In this document: piece by piece, positions 33,529-45,241 of the stretch
Position numbering within the stretch: the first letter of the stretch is position 1
Layout of the letters: each line of letters begins with the position of its first letter
Origin: Lysobacteraceae bacterium PS02065
GTDB lineage: Bacteria > Pseudomonadota > Gammaproteobacteria > Xanthomonadales > Rhodanobacteraceae
Assembly (NCBI GenBank): GCA_029959555.1
Contig: JASCPI010000009.1
Location: 1-64,000, forward strand
DNA length: 64,000 nucleotides
Reading direction: 5' to 3'
The notes under the pieces: generated by a model
Told to the model about the DNA's origin: nothing
Database searches by the model: none
The model's input: only the letters and a program-made list of their open reading frames with translations
Made by a program: the position numbers and the translations under genes

Positions 33529-34961
33529 GCGGGACTCCTGAGTTCGCCGAGCGCGGCGAGCTCGTTGGCGGCGGCGCCGATGTCGCCGGCGCCGAGCAGA
33601 AGAAGAAGGTCGCCGTCGCGCAGCAGCGCCGGCAGCACGCCGGCGAGTTCGCGCGGATGGTCGACGAGGACCGGATCGACCTTGCCGCGCGCACGCACGG
33701 CGCGCGCGAGCGCACGGCCGTCGGCGTTCGCGATCGGCGCTTCGCCTGCCGGGTAGATGTCGGTCAGCACGAGCACGTCGACGTCCGCGAGCACGCGCGC
33801 GAAGTCGTCGAGCAGATCGCGCGTGCGCGAGTAGCGATGCGGCTGGAACGCGACCACGAGACGACGCTCGGGCCAGCCGCCGCGCGCGGCCGCGAACACC
33901 GCGGCGAGCTCGCTCGGATGGTGGCCGTAGTCGTCGACGAGCAGCGCGCTGCCATCGTCGAGCGCGAGTTCGCCGCGCAGCGTGAAGCGGCGGCCGACGC
34001 CCTGGAAGCCGGACAGCGCGGCCTGCATCGCCGAGGCCGGGACGCCGAGCTGCCAGCCGACCGCACACGCGGCCAGCGCGTTGAGCACGTTGTGACGGCC
34101 CGGCAGGTTCAGCGTGACCGGTACCGTGGTGTGGTCGTCCGGCACGTGCAGGTCGAAGTGCATGCACGGGCCGTCCTGGCGCACGTTGCTCGCGCGCAGG
34201 TCGGCGGCCTGGTCGATGCCGTAGGTCAGCACGCGGCGCGGTGTCGCCGCGGCGAGCTCGGCGACCTCGGCGTCGTCGACGCACAGCACGGCGAGGCCGT
34301 AGAACGGCAGGCGATGCAGGAAGTCCTCGAAGGCCTTCTTCACGCGGCCGAAGTCGCCGTCGTAGTTCTCGAGGTGGTCGGCGTCGATGTTGGTGACGAT
34401 CGCGACGACCGGCGACAGCATCAGGAACGAACCGTCGGATTCGTCGGCCTCGGCGACGAGATACTCGCCCGTGCCGAGGCGTGCATTCGCGCCGGCTGCG
34501 GTGAGCTGGCCGCCGATCACGAAGGTCGGGTCGAGGCCTGCTTCGGCGAGCACGCTCGCGGTGAGGCTCGTCGTCGTGGTCTTGCCGTGGGTGCCGGCGA
34601 CGGCGATGCCGCGGCGGAAGCGCATGAGCTCGCCGAGCATCTCGGCGCGCGGCACGACCGGGATGCGGCGTTCGCGCGCGGCCATGAGTTCGGGGTTGTC
34701 CTCGCGGATCGCGCTCGAGACCACGATCGCGTCGACGTCGGCCACGTGCGCGGCGGCATGGCCGGGACGCACGTCGATGCCGAGGCCCTCGAGCCGGCGC
34801 GTCGTCGCCGACGTGCTGCGGTCCGAGCCCGAGACCGTGTAGCCGAGGTTGTGCAGGACCTCGGCGATGCCGCTCATGCCGACGCCGCCGATGCCGACGA
34901 AGTGCACGCGGCGGAAGTCCTGCATGATGTCGCCGTGGCGTGGCAGGCGTTGCGGGGTCAT
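33525..34961 (-). CDS. murC: UDP-N-acetylmuramate--L-alanine ligase
   Basis: A 478-residue Mur ligase adding L-Ala to UDP-MurNAc. It has the N-terminal Rossmann motif [17 protein letters not shown], the P-loop [10 protein letters not shown] and the catalytic [11 protein letters not shown], plus DDYGHHPSE in the C-terminal domain. The start overlaps the murG stop (ATGA, 34958-34961); an ATG 12 codons later (MQDFRRVHF) is also possible. Confidence 0.97.
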   Translation of the reverse strand: MTPQRLPRHGDIMQDFRRVHFVGIGGVGMSGIAEVLHNLGYTVSGSDRSTSATTRRLEGLGIDVRPGHAAAHVADVDAIVVSSAIREDNPELMAARERRIPVVPRAEMLGELMRFRRGIAVAGTHGKTTTTSLTASVLAEAGLDPTFVIGGQLTAAGANARLGTGEYLVAEADESDGSFLMLSPVVAIVTNIDADHLENYDGDFGRVKKAFEDFLHRLPFYGLAVLCVDDAEVAELAAATPRRVLTYGIDQAADLRASNVRQDGPCMHFDLHVPDDHTTVPVTLNLPGRHNVLNALAACAVGWQLGVPASAMQAALSGFQGVGRRFTLRGELALDDGSALLVDDYGHHPSELAAVFAAARGGWPERRLVVAFQPHRYSRTRDLLDDFARVLADVDVLVLTDIYPAGEAPIANADGRALARAVRARGKVDPVLVDHPRELAGVLPALLRDGDLLLLLGAGDIGAAANELAALGELRSPA

Positions 34962-36040
34962 GCGGCCTCCGCGAGGCAGCGGTCGGCGATGCGCGCCGCC
35001 GCGTCGGCGCGCGCGAGCGCACGCGCCGCGGTCGCCATCTGCACGAGGCGGAAGCGCTCGCGGCCGATCGCGTCGAGTTCGCTGCCGACGTGTTTGACGA
35101 AATCGTCGCCCTGCGCGACGAGCCGCGCGGCACCCGCCTCGACGAGCACCTCGGCGTTGCGCGTCTGGTGGTCGTCGACCGCAGCCGGGTAAGGCACGAG
35201 CAGCGCACCGACACCGGCCGCGCAAAGCTCGGCGAGCGTCAGCGCGCCGGCGCGGCAGATCACGAGGTCGGCCCAGGCGTAGGCCGCGGCCATGTCGTCG
35301 ATGAACGCGTCGACGCTGGCCTCGACCTCGGCCGCGGCGTAGGCCGCCACGGTCTTGTCGAGATGACGGGCGCCGCACTGGTGGCGGATCGTGAAGTCGA
35401 CCGCGTCGCCGCGGCGCTGGAACACCAGCGGCAGCTGAGTGTTGAGCGCGAGCGCGCCCTGGCTGCCGCCGAGCACGAGGATGCGCAACGGCCCCTCGCG
35501 ATCGTTCATGCGGTCACGCGGTGCCGGCAACGCGGCGATCTCCGCACGTACCGGGTTGCCGACCCACTCCGCCCCCGGCAGCACGCCGTCGAAGCCGCCG
35601 AGAACGACACGCGCGACGCGCGCGAGCAGGCGGTTGGTGAAGCCGGCGACGCGATTCTGCTCGTGCACGAGCAGCGGCAACGCGAGCATGCGCGCGGCGA
35701 GCCCGCCCGGTGCGGCCGCGTAGCCCCCCATCGACAGCACGCTGCGCGGTGCGACGCGGCGCAGGATCGCGCGCGCCGCGAACACCGCGCGCAGCAGCCG
35801 CAATGGTGCGAGCAGCAACGTCAGAACGCCCTTGCCGCGTACGCCCGAGAACGCGAGCGTCTCGAGCGGGAAGCCGGCCTTCGGCACGAGCGTGCCTTCG
35901 AGGCCACCTCGGCCACCGAGCCACACGACCGGCACGCCACGCGCGACGAGTTCGCGCGCCACGGCGATGCCGGGGAAGATGTGGCCCCCGGTACCGCCGG
36001 CCATGATCACGACCGGTGCGCTGGCGGATGTCGACGTCAT
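34958..36040 (-). CDS. murG: undecaprenyl-PP-MurNAc-pentapeptide-UDPGlcNAc GlcNAc transferase
   Basis: A 360-residue peripheral membrane GT-B glycosyltransferase that converts lipid I to lipid II. G-rich loops [10 protein letters not shown] and [11 protein letters not shown] bind the pyrophosphates, and [15 protein letters not shown] is the UDP-GlcNAc site. The start overlaps the ftsW stop. No oddity seen. Confidence 0.97.
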   Translation of the reverse strand: MTSTSASAPVVIMAGGTGGHIFPGIAVARELVARGVPVVWLGGRGGLEGTLVPKAGFPLETLAFSGVRGKGVLTLLLAPLRLLRAVFAARAILRRVAPRSVLSMGGYAAAPGGLAARMLALPLLVHEQNRVAGFTNRLLARVARVVLGGFDGVLPGAEWVGNPVRAEIAALPAPRDRMNDREGPLRILVLGGSQGALALNTQLPLVFQRRGDAVDFTIRHQCGARHLDKTVAAYAAAEVEASVDAFIDDMAAAYAWADLVICRAGALTLAELCAAGVGALLVPYPAAVDDHQTRNAEVLVEAGAARLVAQGDDFVKHVGSELDAIGRERFRLVQMATAARALARADAAARIADRCLAEAA

Positions 36041-37233
36041 GCGCGCACGGCCTCCGCGGGAACGTTCGGCATCGCCTGCGCGGCCGCGCTCTCGGCACGC
36101 GAGAGTTCGTAGCTCGCGCGTGCGAGCAGGCCGACTGCCGCGCAGGTCATGAGCAGGCTCGAGCCGCCCGAGCTGATCAGCGGCAGGGTCAGGCCCTTGG
36201 TCGGCAGCACGCCGAGGTTCACGCCGATCGAGACGAGCGCCTGCAGCGCGATCATCAGCGACACGCCGAACGCGCAGAAGCCCGCGAAGCGCTGGCCACC
36301 CTCGACCGCGCGCATGCCCGTGCGCAGGCCGCGACCGACCAGCCAGGCGAAGAGCGCGAGCACGATCACGATGCCGAAGAAACCGAGTTCCTCGGCGATC
36401 ACCGCGAGGATGAAGTCGGTGTGCGCCTCGGGCAGGTAGAACATCTTCTGCACGCTCGCGCCCAGGCCGACGCCGAACCACTCGCCGCGACCGATCGCGA
36501 TGAGCGCCTGGGTCAGCTGGAAACCGTCGTTGAACGGATCGACCCACGGATCGAGGAAGGTCTTGAGGCGCTTGAAGCGGTACTCCTCGAAGATCGCCGC
36601 CCACGCGATCGCGGGCGTCGCCACGCACCCGAGCAGCGCGAGATTGCGCAGGCGCGCGCCGCCGAGCCAGATCATGCCGAGCGTCACCGCCATGAGCAGC
36701 ACGGCGCTTCCGAAATCGGGTTGCAGCAGCAACAGGCCGACCAGCAGGCCGGCGATGCCGAGCGGCTTGATCACGCCGACGAGGCTGCTCTGCACGCTGT
36801 CGCGATGGCGCACGAGGTAGCTCGCGAGGTAGGTGATCAGCACGAGCTTGACGACTTCGACCGACTGGAAGCCCGAGATGCCGACGTGGATCCAGCGCCT
36901 CGCGCCGTTCACGCGCATGCCGATGCCGGGGACGAACACGAGCAGCAGCAGGCCGATGCCGCCGAGCAGCAGCAGCACGGCGTGCTTCTCGATCCAGGCG
37001 AGCTCGATGCGCGCGATCGCCACGGCGAGGCCGATGCCGAGGCCGAGGAACAGGAGGTGCCTGAAAAGGTAGTAGAACGGACCGATGCGCTGGTTGTCGG
37101 CTACCGCGATCGAACTCGACGCGACCATGATCACGCCGACGCTGACCAGCGCGAACGCGGCCAGCACGATGCCGGCATCGTATCGACCCTGGGGTCCGGT
37201 GCGTCGCGTGGCCTGGGAGGTCATGCCGAACAT
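36037..37233 (-). CDS. ftsW: peptidoglycan glycosyltransferase FtsW
   Basis: A 398-residue SEDS-family septal peptidoglycan polymerase with about ten membrane helices. SEDS features are visible: [15 protein letters not shown] after the fourth helix, the catalytic Asp region [16 protein letters not shown], and [15 protein letters not shown] near the end. The start ([11 protein letters not shown]) overlaps the mraY stop by one base (TGATG). It directly follows mraY, with no murD between them. Confidence 0.96.
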   Translation of the reverse strand: MFGMTSQATRRTGPQGRYDAGIVLAAFALVSVGVIMVASSSIAVADNQRIGPFYYLFRHLLFLGLGIGLAVAIARIELAWIEKHAVLLLLGGIGLLLLVFVPGIGMRVNGARRWIHVGISGFQSVEVVKLVLITYLASYLVRHRDSVQSSLVGVIKPLGIAGLLVGLLLLQPDFGSAVLLMAVTLGMIWLGGARLRNLALLGCVATPAIAWAAIFEEYRFKRLKTFLDPWVDPFNDGFQLTQALIAIGRGEWFGVGLGASVQKMFYLPEAHTDFILAVIAEELGFFGIVIVLALFAWLVGRGLRTGMRAVEGGQRFAGFCAFGVSLMIALQALVSIGVNLGVLPTKGLTLPLISSGGSSLLMTCAAVGLLARASYELSRAESAAAQAMPNVPAEAVRA

Positions 37234-38315
37234 CAGCGCACCTTCAGCGTGGCGAGGCCGACGAGGACGAGCACCACCGAGATGATCCAGAAGCGCACGA
37301 TCACGCGTGGCTCCGGCCAGCCCTTGAGCTCGAAATGATGATGGATCGGCGCCATGCGGAAGATGCGCCGGCCGGTGAGCTTGAAGCTCGCCACCTGCAG
37401 CATCACCGACACCGTCTCCATGACGAACACGCCGCCCATGATGATGAGCACGACTTCCTGGCGCACGATCACCGCGATCGTGCCGAGCGCGGCGCCCATC
37501 GCGAGCGCACCGATGTCGCCCATGAACACCTGCGCGGGATACGTGTTGAACCACAGGAAGCCGAGTCCCGCGCCGGCCATCGCACCGCAGAAGATCGCGA
37601 GCTCGCCCGCGCCCGGGATCGACGGGATCTGCAGGTAATTCGAGAACACCGCGTTGCCCGCGAGGTAGGCGAACGCGCCGAGCGCCGTCACCACGAGCAC
37701 GCTCGGCATGATCGCGAGGCCGTCGAGGCCGTCGGTGAGGTTCACCGCGTTCGAGAAGCCGACGATCATGAAATACGCGAGCGGCACGAACAGGATGCCG
37801 AGCGGGATCGCGACGGTCTTGAACACGGGCAGGTACAGCGCCGTTTCGGCGGGCGTGTCGGCGGTCATGTAGAGGCCGATCGCGACACCGAGGCCGAACA
37901 CCGACTGCCAGAAGTACTTCCAGCGCGCGGCGAGGCCGCGGCTGTCGCGCAGCACGAGCTTCTTGTAGTCGTCGTAGAAGCCGATCGCGCCGAACGCCAT
38001 CGTCACGCCGAGCACCATCCACACATAGCGGTTGGACAGGTCCATCCACAGCACGGTGGCGATGACGATCGCGAGCAGGATCAGCGTGCCGCCCATGGTC
38101 GGCGTGCCGGCCTTGACGAGGTGCGTCTGCGGGCCGTCGCTGCGCACGACCTGGCCGGCCTTGAGGTCGGCGAGCTTGCGGATCACCGCAGGACCGATCA
38201 GCAGCGACACCGCGAGCGCGGTCAGCGTGCTCATGATCGTGCGGAACGTAAGGTACTGGAACAGGTGGAAACCGCTGTACCAGCTGCGCAGCAGGTCGGC
38301 GAGTTCAAGCAGCAT
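37233..38315 (-). CDS. mraY: phospho-N-acetylmuramoyl-pentapeptide-transferase
   Basis: A 360-residue integral membrane enzyme with ten helices that forms lipid I. GGGAGG ahead of MLLELADLL sets the start and overlaps the murF end by 11 bases. Conserved catalytic and metal residues are in [17 protein letters not shown] and the HHHFELKGW loop. Normal length. Confidence 0.97.
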   Translation of the reverse strand: MLLELADLLRSWYSGFHLFQYLTFRTIMSTLTALAVSLLIGPAVIRKLADLKAGQVVRSDGPQTHLVKAGTPTMGGTLILLAIVIATVLWMDLSNRYVWMVLGVTMAFGAIGFYDDYKKLVLRDSRGLAARWKYFWQSVFGLGVAIGLYMTADTPAETALYLPVFKTVAIPLGILFVPLAYFMIVGFSNAVNLTDGLDGLAIMPSVLVVTALGAFAYLAGNAVFSNYLQIPSIPGAGELAIFCGAMAGAGLGFLWFNTYPAQVFMGDIGALAMGAALGTIAVIVRQEVVLIIMGGVFVMETVSVMLQVASFKLTGRRIFRMAPIHHHFELKGWPEPRVIVRFWIISVVLVLVGLATLKVR

Positions 38316-39674
38316 GTCGCCCTCCCGAGGCGTCGGAGGTGCCGAGCAGCGCGCGCACGACGCGGTCCATCGCGGAACCGCGCGAACCCTTGACGAGCAC
38401 GACCGCATCGGCCGGCAGCGAGGCGCGCAGCGCCTCGACGAGCGCGGTCTGGTCGGAGAAATGGGTGGCGCCGTCGCCGAACGCGCGGACCGCGGCCGCG
38501 CTCAGCGCGCCGACCGCGATCAGGCGGTCGATGCCGGCCTTGCGCGCGAGTGCGCCGGTGTCGGCGTGCAGTCGCTCGGCGTCGACACCGAGCTCGCGCA
38601 TGTCGCCCATGACGAGGATGCGCGTGCCGGCCTCGGCCGCGAGCACCGCGATCGCCGCGGCGAACGAGCCCGGGTTGGCGTTGTAGCTGTCGTCGACGAG
38701 CCGCGCGCCGTTGGCGAGGCGATGCCGCGTGCTGCGCCCCGCGACCGGATCGGCCGACTCGAGGCCGGCGACGATCGTCGCGAGCGGCACCTCGAGCGCG
38801 AACGCGAGCGTGGCCGCAGCGAGCGCGTTGAGCACGTTGTGACGACCCGGCAGCGCGAGCGTGACGGCGGTCTCGCCGGCCGGCGTGACGAGCACGAAGC
38901 GCGAACCGTTCGTGGTGGTCTCGACGTTACGCGCGCCGACGTCGACCGTCGTCGCGGCAAGGCCGAAACGCAGCACGCGGCGCGGGGCGGCGAGTCCCGC
39001 GAAGTAGTCGGCGAACGCGTCGTCGGCATTGATGACGGCCGTGCCGTCCACCGGGAGTGCCGCGTGGATCGCCCCCTTGGTCTCGGCGACGCCCTCGAGG
39101 CTGCCCATGCGCTCGAGATGCGCGGGCGCGACGTTGTTGACGAGGGCGACGTGTGGCTGGCCGATGCCGGCGAGCCAGGCGATGTCGCCGGGCTGGCCCG
39201 CGCCCATCTCGAGCACGACGAAGTCGGCCGAGGCCGGCATCGCGAGCACGGTCAGCGGCAGGCCGATCTCGTTGTTGAAGTTGCCGGCATTGACGTGGGT
39301 CGGCGCATGGCGCGAGAGGATCGAGGCGAGCAGCGTCTTGACCGTGGTCTTGCCGTTGCTGCCCGTGATGCCGGCGACGCGCACGTCGCGGCGCGCACGT
39401 ACCTCGCGCGCGAGCGCGCCGAGGGCGACCTGGGTGTCGTCGACGACGACCTGCGGCAGGTCGACCGGCAACTCGCGCGCGACGAGCGCGGCAGCCGCAC
39501 CGGCATCGCGCGCCGTCGGCACGAAATCGTGGGCGTCGTGGCGCTCGCCGCGCAGGGCGACGAACAGCGCGCCCGCGGTGATCGCGCGCGTGTCGGTCGA
39601 CACGCTGTCGATGGCCACGTCGGGTCCGACGCGGCGACCGCCCGTGGCGCGTGCGACGTCGTCGAGGCGCAGGT

Positions 39675-39681
<7 letters not shown>
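38305..39681 (-). CDS. murF: UDP-MurNAc-tripeptide--D-alanyl-D-alanine ligase
   Basis: A 458-residue Mur ligase that adds D-Ala-D-Ala. P-loop [12 protein letters not shown] near residue 107, the [10 protein letters not shown] loop and the C-terminal [11 protein letters not shown] are family marks. It starts within the murE 3' end (7-base overlap) and ends inside the mraY leader. Confidence 0.97.
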
Positions 39682-41146
<1,465 letters not shown>

Positions 41147-41150
<4 letters not shown>

Positions 41151-42928
41151 TCGGGGATCGCCTCCTCGTAGTTCGGCTGATCCGGCGGGTAGTCGGGCGG
41201 CGGGCTCATCGGCCCGATGCCCTGGTTCACCGCGGCGGCACCGGCGTACCAGCGCTGCACGTTGTCGGGCGGGATGTCGAGCAGGCGCAGCGCGCCGTCC
41301 ATGACCTTGCCGAATACGGGGGCAGCGATGAGGCCGCCGTAATACACGCCGTGGCCGCCGTGCGGATCGTGGATCACGACGACGCCGACCAGGCGCGGGT
41401 TGCTCGCCGGCACCATGCCCGCGAACAGCGAGGCGTAGCGCTTCTCGTAGCCGCCGCCGACCGCGCGGCGTGAGGTGCCGGTCTTGCCGGCGACACGGTA
41501 ATTGGCGACCGCCGCCTTGAGACCGCCGCCGCCCGGCGACACGACCGTTTCGAGCATCTTCACGACTTGGTCGGCGATCTGCGGATCGATGACGGCGCTG
41601 TCGGGGTTGCTCGCGCCCTTCACGAACGTCGGCTGGCGCAGGCGGCCGTGGTTGGCGAACACCGAGTAGGCCTGTGCGAGCTGCATCGGCGTCACGCTGA
41701 GGCCGTAGCCGTACGACATCGTCGCCTTCTCGGTCGGTCCCCAGGCCTTGGCGATCGGCAGGTAGCCCGGCGACTCGCCCGGGAAGCCGCAGCCGGTGAC
41801 CTCGCCGAGGCCGAAGCGCTGGAACACGTCGCGCATGTGGTCGGCGCTCATCGTCATCGCCATCTTGGCCGAGCCGACGTTGCTCGACTTGGTGATGACG
41901 TGGGTGACGTCGATGAGGCCGTAGTTGCGGATGTCGCCGATCGTGTAGCCGCCCGGCAGCATCATCTTGCCCGGCGTCGTGTCGATCGGCGTCTCGGGCT
42001 TCCACTTGCCGCTCTCGAGCGCGGCCGCGACCGTGAACGGCTTCATCGTCGAGCCCGGCTCGACGACGTCGGTGACGCCGCGGTTGCGCCGGTAGGCCGG
42101 CTCGCTCGCCGCACGCGAGTTCGGATTGAACGACGGCTGGTTGACCATCGCGAGGACTTCGCCGCTGGACGCGTCGAGGATCACCATCGAACCCGAGGTC
42201 GCCTTCTGCTCGAGGATCGCGGCCTTGAGCTCGCGGTAGGCGAGGTACTGGATGCGGCGGTCGATCGACAGCGTGAGGTCGCGGCCCTGCTGCGCCTCGC
42301 GCAGCAGCTCGACGTTCTCGATGACGTGGCCGAGGCGGTCGCGGATCACGCGCTTGACGCCGGGCTTGCCGGCCAGCCACTCGTCGAACGCGAGCTCGAG
42401 ACCTTCCTGGCCGCGGTCGTCGATGTTCGTGAAGCCGAGCGTATGGGCGAGGATCTCGCCGCTCGGGTAGTAGCGGCGGAACGCACGCTCGCTGGCCACG
42501 CCGGGGATCTGCAGCGCGAGCAGCTGCTGCGCGGCATCCGGATCGACCGGGCGCTTGAGGTAGAGGAACTCCTTGTCCTTGCGCTGCAGCAGGCGCTCGG
42601 TCAGCGCATCCGTGGTCACGCCCAGCGCCTCGGCGAGTTCGGGCAGGCGGTCCGGGTTGGCGAGCAGCTCCTTGGGATTGCCCCAGATCGACTCGACCGG
42701 CGTCGACACGGCGAGCGGCTCGCCGTTGCGGTCGAAGATCGTGCCGCGCGAAACCGGGATCGGGATGTCGCGCAGGTAACGCGCGTCGCCCTGCTCCTGG
42801 TAGAACTCCTTGCTGACCACCTGCAGCTCGAACGCACGCGCGGCGAGCAGCGTCGAGGACAGCGCGAGCACCATCAGCACGACGTACAGGCGCCCGCGCA
42901 GGTTGGCCGGCTTGCCGCGCGTGTTCAT
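41147..42928 (-). CDS. ftsI: peptidoglycan D,D-transpeptidase FtsI (PBP3)
   Basis: A 593-residue class B penicillin-binding protein for septal cross-linking. One N-terminal membrane helix (about residues 20-40), a pedestal domain, and the transpeptidase domain with the three active-site motifs STMK (PGSTMKPF), SSN (KSSNVG) and KTGT (AGKTGTSRR). The C terminus is a Pro-rich tail. The start MNTRGKPAN is chosen by family length; it overlaps as ATGA the stop of a 38-codon ORF in the ftsL-ftsI gap. Confidence 0.96.
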
Positions 42929-43041
42929 GGCGTCACCCCGGCGCGCGGGCACGCGAAAGCCTGCACGGCTGCGCAGGCTTTTCGACGCCCCGGCAGGACC
43001 GGGGCCGCGGACGCGGCCTGTACGGCCGGACCTGCGTTCAT
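42925..43041 (-). other. possible 38-codon leader ORF and stem-loop between ftsL and ftsI
   Basis: The 142-base ftsL-ftsI gap holds an ORF from ATG at 43041 to a TGA that overlaps the ftsI ATG (ATGA), with GAGGGGG about 12 bases upstream of it. Its predicted product is Ala/Pro-rich (begins MNAGPAVQAASAAPVLPGRR) and matches nothing I know. Inside it, AAAGCCTGC and GCAGGCTTT (42956-42981) form a 9-bp hairpin. The ORF could couple translation to ftsI or be chance. Confidence 0.35.
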
Positions 43042-43070
43042 GGCTGTGGGTTTCCCCCTCACTGCCGTTT

Positions 43071-43343
43071 TCAATGTCGCTTGACGATCATCTCCGCGGC
43101 GCTCGGCGAGACCATGCCGAGACGCCCGCGGGCGACCTGTTCTATTCGGTTGTTCTCGGCTGCGGTCGCCTGCTCGAGCTGCAGGCGGCCGAACTCGAAA
43201 TTGAGGTTGTCTCTCTCATCCGTGAGACGGTTGAGCTCCACGAACATGCGGCGGCTGTCGTGGCGCGTGTACACCACCGCGATCGCGCTGCCGATCACCG
43301 CGAGCATGAGCACGAGCATCGACACCACCCGCACCACGCTCAT
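43071..43343 (-). CDS. ftsL: cell division protein FtsL
   Basis: A 90-residue bitopic protein. Hydrophobic segment at residues 4-24, then a coiled-coil leucine-zipper-like region ([25 protein letters not shown]) in the periplasm and the usual MVSPS near the end. It forms the FtsQLB complex. The start overlaps the rsmH stop (ATGA, 43340-43343). Confidence 0.93.
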   Translation of the reverse strand: MSVVRVVSMLVLMLAVIGSAIAVVYTRHDSRRMFVELNRLTDERDNLNFEFGRLQLEQATAAENNRIEQVARGRLGMVSPSAAEMIVKRH

Positions 43344-44263
43344 CGCCGCTTCTCCGCGACACGCAGCACGGCGCTGCGCGAACGCGGGTTGTCGGCGAGC
43401 TCCCGCTCGCCCGGGAAGACCTTGCCGAGCGCGACGAAGGCCGACTCGGGCGCCTCGACCGGAGGCAGGTGGCGCCGCGATGCCGGCTGCCCTTCCCGTC
43501 CCCGCATGAAGCGCTTGACCACGCGGTCCTCCAGCGAATGGAAACTGATCACCACGAGGCGCCCGCCCGGCCGGAGCCGCTCGAGCGCGCCCTGCAAACC
43601 TTTCTCCAGCGCACCCATCTCGTCGTTGATGTGGATGCGCAGGCCCTGGAACGTGCGTGTCGCCGGATGCTTGTTGCGCTCGCGGTAGCCGATCGTGCGG
43701 GCGACGAGGTCGGCCAGCTGCGCAGTCGTGCGCAGCGGCTCCTCGGCGCGGCGCGCGACGATCGCGCGGGCGATGCGACGGCTCAGCCTTTCCTCGCCGT
43801 ACTGCCACAGCACGTCGGCGATGGCGGCTTCCGGCGCGTCGGCGAGCCAGTCGGCGGCGCTCACGCCCGACGTCGGATCCATGCGCATGTCGAGGGGACC
43901 CTCCGCCTGGAAACTGAAGCCGCGCGTGGCATCGTCGAGTTGCGGCGACGACACTCCCAGGTCAAAGAACACGCCATCCAGGCCTTGCGCCGTTTCCGGC
44001 CAGCCCGCGAGTTCCGCGAAGCTGTCGTGCCGGATGCGCACCCTCTCGTCCTCGCCGAACGTTTCGCGGGCCGTGGCGATCGCCGTCGGATCACGATCCA
44101 TCAGCAGCAGCCGTCCCGCGGAGCCCAGCCTCGCGAGCACCTCGCGCGCGTGACCACCGCGCCCGAACGTGCCGTCGAGGTAAGTTCCGTCCGCACCGAT
44201 CTGCAACGCCTCGAGAACCTCGGCGAGCATGACCGGTACGTGCCTGAACTCCTTCTCCTGCAT
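43340..44263 (-). CDS. rsmH: 16S rRNA (cytosine(1402)-N(4))-methyltransferase
   Basis: A 307-residue SAM-dependent methyltransferase (formerly MraW) modifying C1402 in the ribosomal P site. [13 protein letters not shown] and the SAM motif [15 protein letters not shown] open the protein, and [13 protein letters not shown] is near residue 230. GGAG six bases before the ATG at 44263 supports this start over the adjacent GTG. It begins 12 bases after the mraZ stop. Confidence 0.97.
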   Translation of the reverse strand: MQEKEFRHVPVMLAEVLEALQIGADGTYLDGTFGRGGHAREVLARLGSAGRLLLMDRDPTAIATARETFGEDERVRIRHDSFAELAGWPETAQGLDGVFFDLGVSSPQLDDATRGFSFQAEGPLDMRMDPTSGVSAADWLADAPEAAIADVLWQYGEERLSRRIARAIVARRAEEPLRTTAQLADLVARTIGYRERNKHPATRTFQGLRIHINDEMGALEKGLQGALERLRPGGRLVVISFHSLEDRVVKRFMRGREGQPASRRHLPPVEAPESAFVALGKVFPGERELADNPRSRSAVLRVAEKRR

Positions 44264-44275
44264 CACCCGCTCCGG

Positions 44276-44722
44276 CTAGAAATTGAGATCGAGCATGTCC
44301 TCCGTGATCTGCTCCTCACCGATCGCCTCGCGGATGTTGGCGAGGTGCGCCTGCTCGCTCCACAGCTCGAGCTTGTTGCCCATGCCGAGGAGCACCGCCT
44401 TCTTCTCGATGCCCGTGCCGGTGCGCTGGCTGGCCGGCAACGAAATGCGTCCGTTGCCGTCCGGCTCGACGTGTGCCGCGGCGCCGACGAGCCGGCGCTG
44501 CAGGTTGCGATGCACGGCCTTGGCCTTGTTGAGCCCGTTGACCTCGTCGCGAACCCGCTCCCACTCCTTTTCGGGGAAGATCCACAGGCAGCCGAGCTCG
44601 AACGGGTTGTAGGTGACGACGAGGCGGTTGCCGCTGAGCTTTTCGACGGCGTCACGATGCGCAGAGGGGATCGAGATCCGCCCCTTGTCGTCGACTGAAA
44701 CCGAGGTCTCGCCCTGGAACAT
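44276..44722 (-). CDS. mraZ: transcriptional regulator MraZ
   Basis: A 148-residue AbrB-fold regulator that represses its own dcw operon. Two MraZ repeats are seen: VDDKGRISIPSAHRD near residue 9 and PDGNGRISLPASQR near 85, the DxxGR signatures. The start MFQGETSVSVDD is typical; a longer frame (MVFRGDRWG) would begin inside the operator. A promoter and four phased GTGG repeats lie directly upstream, fitting autorepression. Confidence 0.96.
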   Translation of the reverse strand: MFQGETSVSVDDKGRISIPSAHRDAVEKLSGNRLVVTYNPFELGCLWIFPEKEWERVRDEVNGLNKAKAVHRNLQRRLVGAAAHVEPDGNGRISLPASQRTGTGIEKKAVLLGMGNKLELWSEQAHLANIREAIGEEQITEDMLDLNF

Positions 44723-44725
44723 GCC

Positions 44726-44759
44726 CCACCGATCACCACGAAAAACCACTTCTCACCAC
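44726..44759 (-). promoter_or_regulatory. MraZ operator: four GTGG repeats at exact 10-bp spacing
   Basis: On the minus strand, GTGGT, GTGGT, GTGGT and GTGGG follow one another every 10 bp (complements at 44756-44759, 44746-44749, 44736-44739 and 44726-44729), ending just before the mraZ ATG. E. coli MraZ binds direct TGGGN repeats with 5-bp spacers, giving the same 10-bp period; here three copies read TGGT and the last TGGG. They cover the transcription start. Confidence 0.8.
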
Positions 44760-44786
44760 CTTATGCCGGAGGTCAGGGGGTGTCAA
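44758..44786 (-). promoter_or_regulatory. sigma70 promoter of the dcw operon (Pmra)
   Basis: On the minus strand, a perfect -35 TTGACA (complement of 44781-44786) and TAAGGT (complement of 44758-44763) are separated by 17 bp. Transcription would start near 44751, inside the first MraZ repeat, giving a leader of about 30 bases. This is probably the main promoter for mraZ to at least ftsW. Confidence 0.75.
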
Positions 44787-44989
44787 GAAAATTCAGGCAA
44801 AAACCGCTGGATTTTCGGCAGCTTGGCGTTCATTCAGGTAGGCACGTACAAGCGTACGCGGCGTGGTTGCGACGACGCCGACGGGGTTCGAGGGACGAGG
44901 CCGGTGCAGCCTGCGAGGTGGACAAGGATCGGGAGCAGCCCATCACGTACGGAGGGGCGGGCGGAGCGGGCCGAGTGCGCCGGGAAGGG

Positions 44990-45241
44990 CTAGACGGCCG
45001 CCGCGAAAGCCGCGCGCGCGCGCGGCGACAAGGCGAGCAGGAGGCGACCCTCGTCGTCCTCGACGTCGACCCATCCCTGCCCCTCGCCCGCGGCATCGGC
45101 GCCGAGCATCGCCAGCGTGCGCAGCAGCACGCTCATGCGCACGCCGAGGCGTTTGCACAGGCGCGCGGCCGACACGGGCGTGTCGACCGCCGCGAGCTCG
45201 GCGAGGACGAGCTCAGCCAGTGACGGTGGCGGCGATGTCAC
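44990..45241 (-). CDS. small winged-helix-like protein downstream of FdhF
   Basis: An 83-residue protein starting with GTG at 45241, inside the 3' end of the FdhF gene (29-base overlap). ELVLAELAAVDTPVSAARLCKRLGVRMSVLLRTLAML reads as a helix-turn-helix, followed by a short beta-wing-like part. No function is known to me; similar small genes follow FdhF/YdeP oxidoreductases in related bacteria, so it may control or assist that enzyme. The 267 bases from here to mraZ hold only the mraZ promoter and operator. Confidence 0.65.
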   Translation of the reverse strand: MTSPPPSLAELVLAELAAVDTPVSAARLCKRLGVRMSVLLRTLAMLGADAAGEGQGWVDVEDDEGRLLLALSPRARAAFAAAV

